From JABDMH01 sp965223215 (lineage in GTDB: Bacteria; Bacteroidota; Bacteroidia; Chitinophagales; Saprospiraceae), in the NCBI GenBank assembly GCA_965223215.1, contig CBDCVZ010000010.1, forward strand, positions 4,030,001 to 4,094,000: a stretch of 64,000 nucleotides of DNA. The letters are read 5' to 3'. Under the pieces are notes generated by a model. The model was not told the origin of the DNA, did no database searches, and was given only the letters and a program-made list of their open reading frames with translations. Position numbers and translations under genes: made by a program. Below are positions 27,922 through 37,000 of this stretch, one piece after another. Position 1 is the first letter of the stretch. Every line of letters begins with the position of its first letter.

Positions 27922-29187
27922 ATGCAAATATTGTTGAAGCAGGTCAAAATAATAGATCCTACTTCTCCGCATCATGGTCAGGTTAGAGACATCTTAGTCA
28001 AAGATGGCAAGATCGCATCAATTCGTAAGAATATTTCCTCTGCAGGACGTAGTTTTCAGATTGAGAATGCCATGGTATCACCTGGTTGGATGGATGTAGG
28101 TACCTGGATAGGTGACCCAGGATTTGAACAAGTAGAAGTACTTCAAACCGCATCCCAAGCTGCTAGTCGAGGTGGCTTTACCTCTCTCGTCATGCTTCCC
28201 AATACAGCGCCGGTCATGGATAACAAGGGATCCATTGAATATGTAAAAAACCAGTCTCGGCCCTTGCTGACGAATGTCTATGCAGCGGGGGCATTAAGCC
28301 AGGGCTGTCAGGGCATAGAATTGGCTGAGTTGATGGATATGCACTCAGCGGGTGCCATTGCTTTTACTGATGGGACCGCTTCTGTGCAGCACAGTGGCCT
28401 ACTACTTAAAGCCCTGGAATACGTCAAGATCTTTGGTGGATTAATCATGAATAGTCCGATGAGCAGTGATCTCTCTACCGAGGGACAAATTCACGAGGGA
28501 GAAGTCAGTGTGGCTTTGGGGCTCAGGGGAATCACAGGCTTAAGTGAAGTGCTCATGCTCAAACGCGACATCGACCTGCTTCGTTATACGGGTTCTAAAT
28601 TATTTGTTTCCAACGTGAGTACTGCAGAATCAGTAAACCACATTAGGGCTGCTAAGCAGGAAGGTTTGCAGATTTTCTGCTCGGTTCCAGCGCTCAACCT
28701 ACTTTGCACCGACGAACAAGTGTCTACTTTTAATGTAAACTACAAAGTGATGCCACCACTCCGAAGCGAATTGGATCGCAAGGCACTACTAGGGGGTCTG
28801 AAAGATGGCACCATCGACTGTGTGGCCAGTAACCATCGACCGGTAGATGTGGAACATAAAAATTTGGAATTCGCCTATGCAGATTTTGGAATTTCGAATT
28901 TGGAGACTGCCTTTCAAATCATGATAAAGGCCTTGGGAAAGAAGACCAATCTCAGCAAACTGGTGAATTGCCTGGCCATTAAACCCAGAAAAATTTTGGG
29001 CTTAGCTATTCCATCTATTAAGCGTGGGAATCTCGCTGAACTCACTTTATTTTCAACTGATGAGACGCAGAAATTGACTACTTCCCAGATGCATTCACGA
29101 TCTTCAAACAATCCCTTTCTGGACGAGACTTTACCGGGCAAAGTTTACGGTGTAATGGCCAACGATCACTGTCAGCTCTTCGATTGA
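27922..29187 (+). CDS. Dihydroorotase-like protein lacking metal ligands (probably inactive)
   Basis: The 421-residue protein follows the class I dihydroorotase fold over its full length (GWMDVG, LPNTAPVMD, LGLRGITGLSEV, STAESVNHIRAAKQ, PPLRSELDRKAL, GLKDGTIDCVASNH, GISNLETAF). However, the metal-binding and catalytic positions are replaced. The usual DxHxHxRxPG is DVGTWIGDPG (residues 58-67), the SHAED-type His is in MNSPMSSD, the AHVST His is SNVST, the PHH motif is VPALN, and TDHAPH is SNHRPV. It should therefore not hydrolyse dihydroorotate. Non-catalytic dihydroorotase homologues are known that scaffold aspartate transcarbamoylase; a similar role here is inference. The gene lies in a tight plus-strand series with the BatA-domain gene upstream and DUF4199 26 bp downstream. 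Confidence 0.88.
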   Translation: MQILLKQVKIIDPTSPHHGQVRDILVKDGKIASIRKNISSAGRSFQIENAMVSPGWMDVGTWIGDPGFEQVEVLQTASQAASRGGFTSLVMLPNTAPVMDNKGSIEYVKNQSRPLLTNVYAAGALSQGCQGIELAELMDMHSAGAIAFTDGTASVQHSGLLLKALEYVKIFGGLIMNSPMSSDLSTEGQIHEGEVSVALGLRGITGLSEVLMLKRDIDLLRYTGSKLFVSNVSTAESVNHIRAAKQEGLQIFCSVPALNLLCTDEQVSTFNVNYKVMPPLRSELDRKALLGGLKDGTIDCVASNHRPVDVEHKNLEFAYADFGISNLETAFQIMIKALGKKTNLSKLVNCLAIKPRKILGLAIPSIKRGNLAELTLFSTDETQKLTTSQMHSRSSNNPFLDETLPGKVYGVMANDHCQLFD

Positions 29188-29213
29188 CGACAAAAAGGTA
29201 AATTTGCCCTACT

Positions 29214-29756
29214 ATGGAAGAGAACAAATCCAACTTTTTAGATTTCGAAAATCCTGCCATTAGGAATGGCATCATCGCTGGCATTGGCGCTGCAGCAATT
29301 AGTTTGCTCTTTTACATTGTGAATGCGAGGATGGTCTTTAGTTTGGCTAGTTGGGTCACCACTGCACTTTTCATTGTGATGATGGTAAGATCTGTGCGAT
29401 CGCATCGCCACAGTGTCGAATATTTATCCTTTTCCGAAGCGTTGAAGCCAGCATTTGTCACCTATGTGCTTGGCAATTTACTCTATATCATTTTCTATTT
29501 CGTTTTACTCAATTTCATCGATCCCAGCCTGTTGGATATGCAGAAAGAGATCGCCATGGAGGCCATGGAAAAATTCAGTGGCATCATGGGTGAAGACAAT
29601 TTTGAAATAGCCATGGAAGAGCTTGAAAATCGAGATTGGAGTTATGGTATAGGCACCGCTGCCTGGACTTTTGCTTGGGGCTTAATATTCCCAGGATTCA
29701 TCATTTGCCTGATCATAGCAGCAGTGATGAAAGATCGAAAGCCTATCGATGCATGA
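29214..29756 (+). CDS. DUF4199 family membrane protein
   Basis: The 180-residue protein has four predicted membrane helices (about residues 15-35, 43-58, 78-105 and 150-172) and the DUF4199 pattern: NPAIRNGIIAGIG at the start, SFSEALKPAFVTYVLGNLLY in the middle and an Ala/Ile-rich last helix followed by a short Lys/Arg tail. The family is confined largely to Bacteroidota and its function is unknown. Its stop overlaps the start of the glycosyltransferase gene (ATGA), so the two are translationally coupled; DUF4199 and such a glycosyltransferase are commonly adjacent in this phylum. A TAAATTTG box sits at 29199-29206, only 8 bp before the start. Confidence 0.87.
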   Translation: MEENKSNFLDFENPAIRNGIIAGIGAAAISLLFYIVNARMVFSLASWVTTALFIVMMVRSVRSHRHSVEYLSFSEALKPAFVTYVLGNLLYIIFYFVLLNFIDPSLLDMQKEIAMEAMEKFSGIMGEDNFEIAMEELENRDWSYGIGTAAWTFAWGLIFPGFIICLIIAAVMKDRKPIDA

Positions 29757-30730
29757 ATGGTCCAGACATTTCCCTGGTGATTCCACTGCTCAATGAAGCA
29801 GAATCACTGCCAGAACTAAATGCTTGGATAGCTCGGGTCATGGATGCCCATGACTTTTCTTACGAAGTCATTTATGTAGACGATGGTAGTACCGATGATT
29901 CGTGGTCGGTCATTCAGTCATTGGCGGATTCCTCAGAACAAGTGCGGGCCATCAAATTTCAAAGAAATTACGGTAAGTCGGCGGCACTAAATCAAGCGTT
30001 TGAATCTGTAAGGGGCGCTGTCGTCATCACTATGGATGCTGATCTGCAAGATAGCCCAGATGAAATACCGGCCCTGTATGAGATGATTGCCAACGAGCAA
30101 TTTGATTTGGTGTCTGGCTGGAAGCAAAAACGATATGACCCCTTAAGTAAAACCATTCCCACCAAGCTGTACAATGCTGTGTTGCGCCTCATGAGTGGAA
30201 TCAGGTTACACGATTTTAATTGTGGGCTCAAAGCCTATCGAAAAGAAGTGGTGAAGAATATTGAAGTCTACGGAGAAATGCATCGCTACCTACCGGTCAT
30301 GGCCAAATTCAGCGGCTTCACGAAAATAGGAGAAAAAGTGGTTAGCCACCAGGCCCGCAAATATGGCAAAAGTAAATTCGGGATCTCCCGCTTTATTAAT
30401 GGTCCTCTGGATTTATTATCCATTATGCTGGTGGGAAAATTTGCTAAGCGACCCATGCATTTTTTCGGTGCCATCGGCACGGTCACCTTTTTTGCTGGCT
30501 TTTTAATTCTGGCCTATCTGTCTGTTTCCAAATTAATTTGGGAACAAGGGGGAATTGCGGAACGACCCCTCTTTTATTTTGGCATCTTAGCCCTAATTAT
30601 TGGAAGTCAATTATTCTTATCAGGTTTTTTAGCAGAACTGGTGGTTCGAAATTCTTCGATGCGAAATACCTACCAGGTATCTGAGGTAATTCGATTGAAC
30701 CAGGAAATTGTTTCGGACAACTTAGTGTAG
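29753..30730 (+). CDS. Family 2 glycosyltransferase, polyprenyl-phosphate sugar synthase type (GtrB/DPM1-like)
   Basis: The start at 29753 (ATG overlapping the DUF4199 stop) gives 325 residues. The N-terminal GT-A domain shows SLVIPLLNEAESLPEL, VIYVDDGSTDDSW, FQRNYGKSAALNQAF and the VITMDADLQDSPDE motif, with the DAD/QD metal and nucleotide-sugar site. Two C-terminal membrane helices (about 240-265 and 275-305) match GtrB-type enzymes, which transfer a sugar from UDP- or GDP-sugar to undecaprenyl phosphate at the inner face of the membrane. The lipid-linked sugar is then used for glycan or LPS modification. GmhA- and GmhB-like genes follow, so it may belong to surface-glycan assembly. Donor sugar is not readable. 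Confidence 0.9.
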   Translation: MNGPDISLVIPLLNEAESLPELNAWIARVMDAHDFSYEVIYVDDGSTDDSWSVIQSLADSSEQVRAIKFQRNYGKSAALNQAFESVRGAVVITMDADLQDSPDEIPALYEMIANEQFDLVSGWKQKRYDPLSKTIPTKLYNAVLRLMSGIRLHDFNCGLKAYRKEVVKNIEVYGEMHRYLPVMAKFSGFTKIGEKVVSHQARKYGKSKFGISRFINGPLDLLSIMLVGKFAKRPMHFFGAIGTVTFFAGFLILAYLSVSKLIWEQGGIAERPLFYFGILALIIGSQLFLSGFLAELVVRNSSMRNTYQVSEVIRLNQEIVSDNLV

Positions 30731-30736
30731 GCCATC

Positions 30737-31312
30737 TTGAATAATAGGATCAAAGCATCGATTACCCAACACTTAGCACTACTCGAGCAGATGATGGCAT
30801 CTAGCCAGTACATCGCTAGTGTTGAAGCAGCTGCCGTCGCCTGCATAAAAGCTTTTCAACGACAGAACAAAATACTCTTCTGCGGAAATGGAGGAAGTGC
30901 AGCTGATGCACAGCACCTAGCTGCCGAATTATCGGGAAGGTATTTGATCGATCGAGCACCTCTCTTTGCCGAGGCACTACACGTAAATACTTCCTACCTC
31001 ACCGCAGTCGGAAATGACTATGGCTTCCAGGATGTTTACAGCAGAGCGATCGAGGCGAAGGGAAAGGCTGGCGATGTGTTGGTCGCATTATCGACTTCAG
31101 GAGCATCTGAAAATATTGTGCTTGCTTTGAAGAAAGCGCGAAGCATGGACATCACCACCATTTCCTTCACCTCCATTCGTGATCAGAGGTTGGGCAAATT
31201 ATCAGATGTATATTTATCGATCCCTAGTGAAGAGACTCCACGGATCCAAGAGATGCATATATTATTTGGACACATCATGTGCGACTTAATTGAGCAACAA
31301 TTATTTACCTAA
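30737..31312 (+). CDS. gmhA: Phosphoheptose isomerase (sedoheptulose 7-phosphate isomerase), SIS domain
   Basis: The 191-residue SIS-domain protein has the GmhA hallmarks: CGNGGSAADAQHLAAELSGRY at about residues 54-75 (in two overlapping blocks), ALSTSGASENIV at about 115, and the C-terminal EMHILFGHIMCDLIE helix with the His that belongs to the metal/active site. GmhA converts sedoheptulose 7-phosphate to D-glycero-D-manno-heptose 7-phosphate for LPS core or S-layer glycans. The upstream frame is closed by the glycosyltransferase stop, so the start is a TTG at 30737 or an internal ATG (about 30788); family length favours the TTG. Spacing to the glycosyltransferase stop is 6 bp, so both are in one operon. 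Confidence 0.9.
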   Translation: MNNRIKASITQHLALLEQMMASSQYIASVEAAAVACIKAFQRQNKILFCGNGGSAADAQHLAAELSGRYLIDRAPLFAEALHVNTSYLTAVGNDYGFQDVYSRAIEAKGKAGDVLVALSTSGASENIVLALKKARSMDITTISFTSIRDQRLGKLSDVYLSIPSEETPRIQEMHILFGHIMCDLIEQQLFT

Positions 31313-31396
31313 TGATCTTCTTCGTTAGCCGCGGTTGATGCGTCTGCGTAAAATAGCACATCAATAGGAATCAGATAACATGTAATCGCCCTTGCA

Positions 31397-31951
31397 ATGA
31401 ACTATAATAACTGGGATCTCTTTCTAGATCGAGATGGTGTGATCAACGTTCGCAGGGTGAATGCCTATCTAGCTCGATGGGAAGATTTTGAATTCCTGGA
31501 CCGGGCAGATCAGGCCATTGTCAAATTGTCCAGGGTGTTCAAGCGAATATTTGTTGTAACCAATCAGCAGGGTGTCTCAAAGGGCCTAACAACCGAGTTT
31601 GAGGTAGATCATTTACACTTCCGGCTAAAAAAACAAATCGAACAATTAGGGGGCCAAATCACCAAAATATACTATTGCCCCGAACATGAAATGTATGCAC
31701 CTGTATGCCGTAAGCCCCAACCGGGAATGGTTTTGCAGGCAGCGAAAGAATTTCCGGATGTCGATTTTCGAAGGTCCTTTATGATTGGTGATTTTTATAG
31801 CGATATCTTAATGGGTCAATCCGTTGAGATGAAAACCGTATTCATCAAGAATGAACGGTCGAAGTGGAAACCAGGAACACCGGCGCCAGATTACATTTTT
31901 CCATCCCTATTTGCCTTTGGACATGCAGTCGAACAGGGAACTTTATCGTGA
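31397..31951 (+). CDS. gmhB: HAD-IIIA phosphatase, D-glycero-D-manno-heptose 1,7-bisphosphate phosphatase type
   Basis: The 184-residue protein has the HAD motifs LFLDRDGVIN (catalytic Asp pair), VVTNQQGVSKG (motif II) and RKPQPGM plus MIGDFYSDILMG (motifs III and IV). The zinc loop typical for GmhB is recognisable but incomplete: Cys and His in YYCPEH and one Cys in APVCRKP, with the fourth ligand missing. GmhB removes the 1-phosphate from heptose bisphosphate. Its place 84 bp after the gmhA gene supports heptose synthesis. A histidinol-phosphatase-like or other sugar phosphatase role remains possible, since the family is broad. Confidence 0.8.
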   Translation: MNYNNWDLFLDRDGVINVRRVNAYLARWEDFEFLDRADQAIVKLSRVFKRIFVVTNQQGVSKGLTTEFEVDHLHFRLKKQIEQLGGQITKIYYCPEHEMYAPVCRKPQPGMVLQAAKEFPDVDFRRSFMIGDFYSDILMGQSVEMKTVFIKNERSKWKPGTPAPDYIFPSLFAFGHAVEQGTLS

Positions 31952-31992
31952 CTTCCGAAATTCATCCTTCTTCAATCTATTTGAGCATTATT

Positions 31993-33276
31993 TCAGCCAA
32001 TGGCGTGATTTCTTGAGAGAAATGTTCGATTAATTTGCTCCAGATTTTCACAGCCCGATAAAACCATGGTCAATTCCAATTCGGCCAGGTAATTTTTCAG
32101 GAGTTCTTGCACTCCGACCTTACCACCAGTGCCCAAGGCAAAGGCATATGGCCGTCCAATACCAACTGCCTTAGCACCTAAAGCCAAAGCCTTGAAGGCA
32201 TCCGCTCCACTTCGGATGCCACTATCAAAAAAAAGATCAATCTTATCTCCCACTTTCGCACCAATATTGGCTAGGGCATCTAAACTTCCGATGGCACCAT
32301 CGATTTGTCGGCCACCATGATTTGAAACGATAATACCCTCGACCCCGGCATCAATGGCACGATGAGCATCGTCAACGCATTGAATTCCTTTCAAGACGAT
32401 AGGTAGGGATGTCATTTTTCGCAATCTGCTTAAATCTGACCAATCCAAGGAGGGTCGCATGAATATGTTGATGAATTTCTTAATAAAGGCAAGGGGTTTT
32501 TGTGTCTTAAAGTTGTGCCAGGTCGATCCGGGAAAATTTCTCGACATTTTCAGAAGCGACCTGATTTGTGCCAAATTCGGCCGCCGTGAGGCTGCCTCCT
32601 TTAGGTCCAGTTGGGTATCTTGTTCAACCAGGCTTCGAAAAACCGGATCACTAGTATACTGCGCCATCCCCATTGAATATAAAAACGGTAGGAAAGCATT
32701 GCGTAAATCTCTCGCTCGCCATCCCAACATGACTGTATCAAGAGTGACTACAATCGCCAGGCAACCTGAATTTTTGGCCCGAGTTAAAAAACTCTGTACT
32801 AGCTCATCCGATTTACTCCAGTAGAGCTGAAAAAAAATGGGTGCCTGGGTAGCAGTTGCAATTTGCTCCATTGATCTGCTTGCTTGATTGCTGATCATCA
32901 GCGGTACATCTACCGCACTGGCAGCCCTCGCCACGGCCACGTCTGCCTGCCGATGTAACATTTCCAAAACACCAATGGGACAAAGGAAGAACGGATTGTT
33001 GAAAGATTTATTCAGATAATGGGTTGAAATATTAGGATGCTGAATGCCCCGCATCATCTTGGGTTTAATACACCAAGAATTAATGGACACTTCATTCGCC
33101 AAGATGGTCTGCTCACGACCCGCGCCCCCATCGACATAGTCAAAAGCCTCTTTACTCAATTTTCTCTTGGCAAATTCGCGGATCGCTAAATAATCGAGTG
33201 CCAAAGATGGTCGTTTACCACGCACACCATTTAGGTAGATCTCCTTCTGTCGTTCTGACCCCGATATGTTTTGCAT
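31993..33276 (-). CDS. FMN-dependent alpha-hydroxy-acid oxidase/dehydrogenase (LldD-like)
   Basis: The 427-residue protein shows the FMN-dependent alpha-hydroxy-acid dehydrogenase barrel: FDYVDGGAG near the start, FFLCPIGVLEMLH, FFQLYWSKSDE, VVTLDTVMLGWRARDLRN, LPIVLKGIQ (Lys that stabilises FMN), SNHGGRQIDG (active-site His and Arg) and FFDSGIRSGADAFKALALGAKAVGIGRP (phosphate binding). Family members oxidise L-lactate, glycolate, mandelate or similar acids to the 2-oxo acid, passing electrons to quinone or oxygen. Length is a little above the usual 350-400. It is convergent with gmhB (41 bp between stops) and divergent from queE. The substrate cannot be decided from the sequence. Confidence 0.9.
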   Translation of the reverse strand: MQNISGSERQKEIYLNGVRGKRPSLALDYLAIREFAKRKLSKEAFDYVDGGAGREQTILANEVSINSWCIKPKMMRGIQHPNISTHYLNKSFNNPFFLCPIGVLEMLHRQADVAVARAASAVDVPLMISNQASRSMEQIATATQAPIFFQLYWSKSDELVQSFLTRAKNSGCLAIVVTLDTVMLGWRARDLRNAFLPFLYSMGMAQYTSDPVFRSLVEQDTQLDLKEAASRRPNLAQIRSLLKMSRNFPGSTWHNFKTQKPLAFIKKFINIFMRPSLDWSDLSRLRKMTSLPIVLKGIQCVDDAHRAIDAGVEGIIVSNHGGRQIDGAIGSLDALANIGAKVGDKIDLFFDSGIRSGADAFKALALGAKAVGIGRPYAFALGTGGKVGVQELLKNYLAELELTMVLSGCENLEQINRTFLSRNHAIG

Positions 33277-33422
33277 GACACAAAGATTTGGTTTGCTTGA
33301 TAAGATATGACAATGCTGAGATTACTTGGTTTGAAGGCCGGTTTTAATAGAAACCCTACCTTAGCGTGCTCTGAGCTGGTGCTAGTCATTTTCTTTTGAG
33401 GGATGTTAATTCGAAGTTTTTT

Positions 33423-34058
33423 ATGCCTAATTACAAAGTCAAAGAAATTTATTTCACAATCCAGGGTGAAGGTTTTCATACGGGAAGACCTGCCGTTTTT
33501 TGTCGATTCACTGGTTGCAATCTTTGGAATGGAAAAGAGGAGGACCGGGCCTCTGCCATTTGTGATTTTTGTGATACCGATTTTGTCGATATGAACGGTA
33601 TACATGGTGGAAAGTACCTGTCCGGCTCGCTCGCCAATAAAGTAAAGTCTTTGTGGCCAAATGCCACGTCGGGCGCCCCTTATGTAGTATGTACCGGTGG
33701 AGAGCCTCTGTTGCAATTAGACGCACAGCTTGTGGAGGCATTTCACCAGGTGGGTTTTGAGGTGGGTATTGAAACGAATGGAACCCGTGAGGCACCTGAG
33801 GGCATTGACTGGATTTGCGTGAGCCCAAAACCCAATACCGACATTAGACTAAAGCAAGGTGATGAGCTAAAATTAATTTACCCCCAACCTCTCGTTAGTC
33901 CCAGGGATGTAGAACATTGGGACTTTAAATACTTTTACCTGCAACCGATGGAAAATGCCACTTGGGAAGCTAACACTCAAGCTACCATCGACTTCTGTCT
34001 AAAAAATCCTCACTGGCGTTTGAGCCTGCAAACACATAAGTATGTAGGTCTTAAATAA
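33423..34058 (+). CDS. queE: 7-carboxy-7-deazaguanine synthase
   Basis: The ATG at 33423 gives 211 residues and the standard QueE N-terminus (YKVKEIYFTIQGEGFHTGRP); a TTG at 33396 in the same frame is less likely. The radical SAM cluster motif is the QueE variant CX14CX2C (Cys in TGCNLW, then CDFCDTDF). CTGGEPLLQLD is the SAM-binding GGE motif, and the C-terminus has YPQPLVSPRDVEHWDFKYFYLQPM. QueE converts 6-carboxytetrahydropterin to 7-carboxy-7-deazaguanine in queuosine synthesis. It is alone here: no queC, queD or queF is in the window. It converges with the nuclease-helicase gene with only 4 bp between the stops. Confidence 0.93.
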   Translation: MPNYKVKEIYFTIQGEGFHTGRPAVFCRFTGCNLWNGKEEDRASAICDFCDTDFVDMNGIHGGKYLSGSLANKVKSLWPNATSGAPYVVCTGGEPLLQLDAQLVEAFHQVGFEVGIETNGTREAPEGIDWICVSPKPNTDIRLKQGDELKLIYPQPLVSPRDVEHWDFKYFYLQPMENATWEANTQATIDFCLKNPHWRLSLQTHKYVGLK

Positions 34059-34062
34059 AATG

Positions 34063-37000
34063 TCAGATCTCCACCCGATAGGTATTAATGTATGCTCGAT
34101 ATATTGGGTTACGATTTAGTATTTCTGGATTGCCCATTACGATCAGCTGTTCGCGAGCCCGTGTCAGTGCCACATTCAGCTTGCGATCAATTCCGTCGGA
34201 TGAAACAGAGACCAACGACTCCAATTGTTGCTCTGCGTTGATGCAGAGAGAGATAATAATGATTTTTCTCGCCCCTCCTTGAAATCGTTCGACCGTATCA
34301 ATACTAAACTGGTTTGGATCCAGATCTCGACTTGCAAGTTCTTCTCTGATCTTGGCAATCTGAGCTCGGAAGGGTGTGATCACACCAATATCCTGCGGAG
34401 CTAGCAGCTGCTCACTTTTTTCATAAAGGGCAAACAATTTAACAATTATTTCTCCGGTTAGTTTAGCTTCTGCAGCATTCGTCTTACTGCGAAATAACTC
34501 TTCAGAGCATATGGGAATAAAAGAAACACGCCTGCTGGCTAAGATGTTGTCCAATTTGTTTCCATCAGTAGTTAATGGAAGCGGCCTGCTTTGCCTAAGG
34601 GTGTCTTCTTCTTCAGGCAGAATTTTTAATTCACCGTCATAAAAATGATCCCGAGGAAAGGTCATAATTTCTCGATGCATCCGTCCTTGATGTGTCAACT
34701 TAGCCAGGGCCCAATCCCATCCCTCTTCTTCACACCTTCGATAAACGCGTTCAAAATAGCTGTCTCCCAAATCCACAACCCCAATACTTAGCAGCGTTTG
34801 GTCATTAATAATACGCTCCGATTTTTTTTGTGTAACAACAGCCGCCAGTTGTCTATGATCTCCGATTAGAAGTACTTTCTTAAACCGGGGCAGCAGACCC
34901 GCCATCATAGGATCGAGCATTTGGGTCGCCTCGTCCACGATAATTCGATCAAAGTGCATCAGTTCAAATAGTTCAATTCGACCCATCAAGGAGGACGCAG
35001 TCCCAACCACAATTCGCTGTGACCCCAAGAGCGTCTTCAATTGATCCCGGGTCGAAATGTCCTTCATTTTATAACCCAACAACATCTCAACAAAATCTTG
35101 ATCCGTCGAGTATCGAGATCCAATGCGTACAGATTGATTCTGTATCTCTGGGCCTAATTTATCAAGTGCTCGACAAATTTCGTCTACGGCCCGATTGGTA
35201 TAAGCAACCAATAAGATTTTTTCGGGGGTTTTCTCGACCAGATAGCCTACCAAAAACCGAAGCATGATGCTTGTCTTTCCCGTACCCGGTGGACCCCACA
35301 ATAAAAAATAATCCTCAGCTGCTAAAATTTCTCTAATTATTCGGTTTTGTTCAGCAGTCATTTCGGGTTTTATTTCCCATTTAACCTCCCTTGCCGGAGC
35401 GGGAGGTTTTATGGTCAAGTATTTCTGTCGCGCCCTGAGGTCAAAACCCATAAAGTGATATAGGGAGCGATACAGCCCTAAAAACGAACTATCAAGAGAA
35501 TCATGCTCAATATTCCAAAAATCAAACTGTTCAAATATCTGAGAATTAAATTGCTTCGCCCTCAACCTAAAAATCAATTGGTTTTCGTCTATCTCCAAAA
35601 TGGTGCCTTTAAACAATTGATTCCCCAAGGGAGATTTATTTTCTTGCACGGGATATAATAGTCCCAAATCGCCTTTTCTAAAATTGGCAAGTTCTGAACT
35701 TCGAGCACTTTTGCGTAAAATTATCGTTGGATCCGAATCTGTGGTTTTGTTCTCCTTAATAACCAGGTACGAAATGATATTAAATTCTGATTCCTTCTCC
35801 GCCAAGGTGTTTAGCCACAATGATGCCTGGCCATTATTTCGCTTTTCGCCCTCAATACCTATTTTGGCCAGGCGATGCTCTCGCGCGATGAAACCAACCA
35901 TCGCTAAAAAATACTTTTGCTCAACGATTGACAATTTGTCGAATCGATCTCTCAGCAATTGAATATCTCGCAAGAGAAACCCCCTGGCTTGCGATACTCC
36001 CTGGTTGAAAAATGAATTAAAACCAGCAGGATGCGAAATAAATTGATCGGCAGCGGCTAGTTTTCGATCGGTTGCCACCAATTGGTTTCTCACCGCCAAG
36101 GCTTCATATTGCTGTGACCGAACGGCAGGTGCAAATCTCAAATGATTGGTATCAATGCCTGAATAGAGAATAAAATTAGTGGGACGTAATTGATCATCAG
36201 AAGCTGATTTTATTAACAGATCGTACAAGAGGGTTTGGATGTAATGATTATGACTCAGGCCATACACATTGGCTCGGTAGGGCTTTCCAGATTTCAATTC
36301 TATGATGGACGCATCATCACCAATGTTGGGATTGTCATGAAGCACATCAAGGCGTCCCTGAATTCCGTATCGATCAGAATAATAAGTAGGCTCCAAAAAG
36401 CAGTGTTCGATCTCAATGCCATGTTTTGGAAGAGACCGCTTGACCACCATTTTTAAATTGACAAAGTGCTTTTGTGCACGTTGAACAATTTCGCGCGCGG
36501 TGGTGTCATCGAATAGTGAAAAGGCGATCGGGTTTAAACCAAATACCTGACCGATCAAGGTTCGAAAATCCAATGTCTGATCGCTCATGATTTCATCTAG
36601 GAAGAAATTAGCGATGTTTCCCAGCATTAAGTTTTTATTGGGAATGACCGGCAAAAACTTTCGTGTCAAATAGACCAGCTCTCCCGCAATCTTCTCCTTG
36701 CTCGCTTCTGCCACCGCCGTGATGTCAATTAAAAAATCGGGATCGAGAATAAATGCCTTGGGCAAATAAAAACCCTGATCATCAATTTCTATGTCAATTA
36801 GGTTGATTTCTGTTGGCAGCGGAATATCCTGGCCAAGGAGGGCGATGGAAGCATTAAAATTTTCGTTTCGATCAGGTAGGTTGTATTTAATTTTGACCGA
36901 TTGATCCACAGCCTCGGCATTCAGACCTATGAGGCATTCTGATTTCTCATCCTTGTCGACCACCAGCACTCGCTGGTGCTTTTTAAATTGCACCACAGAC

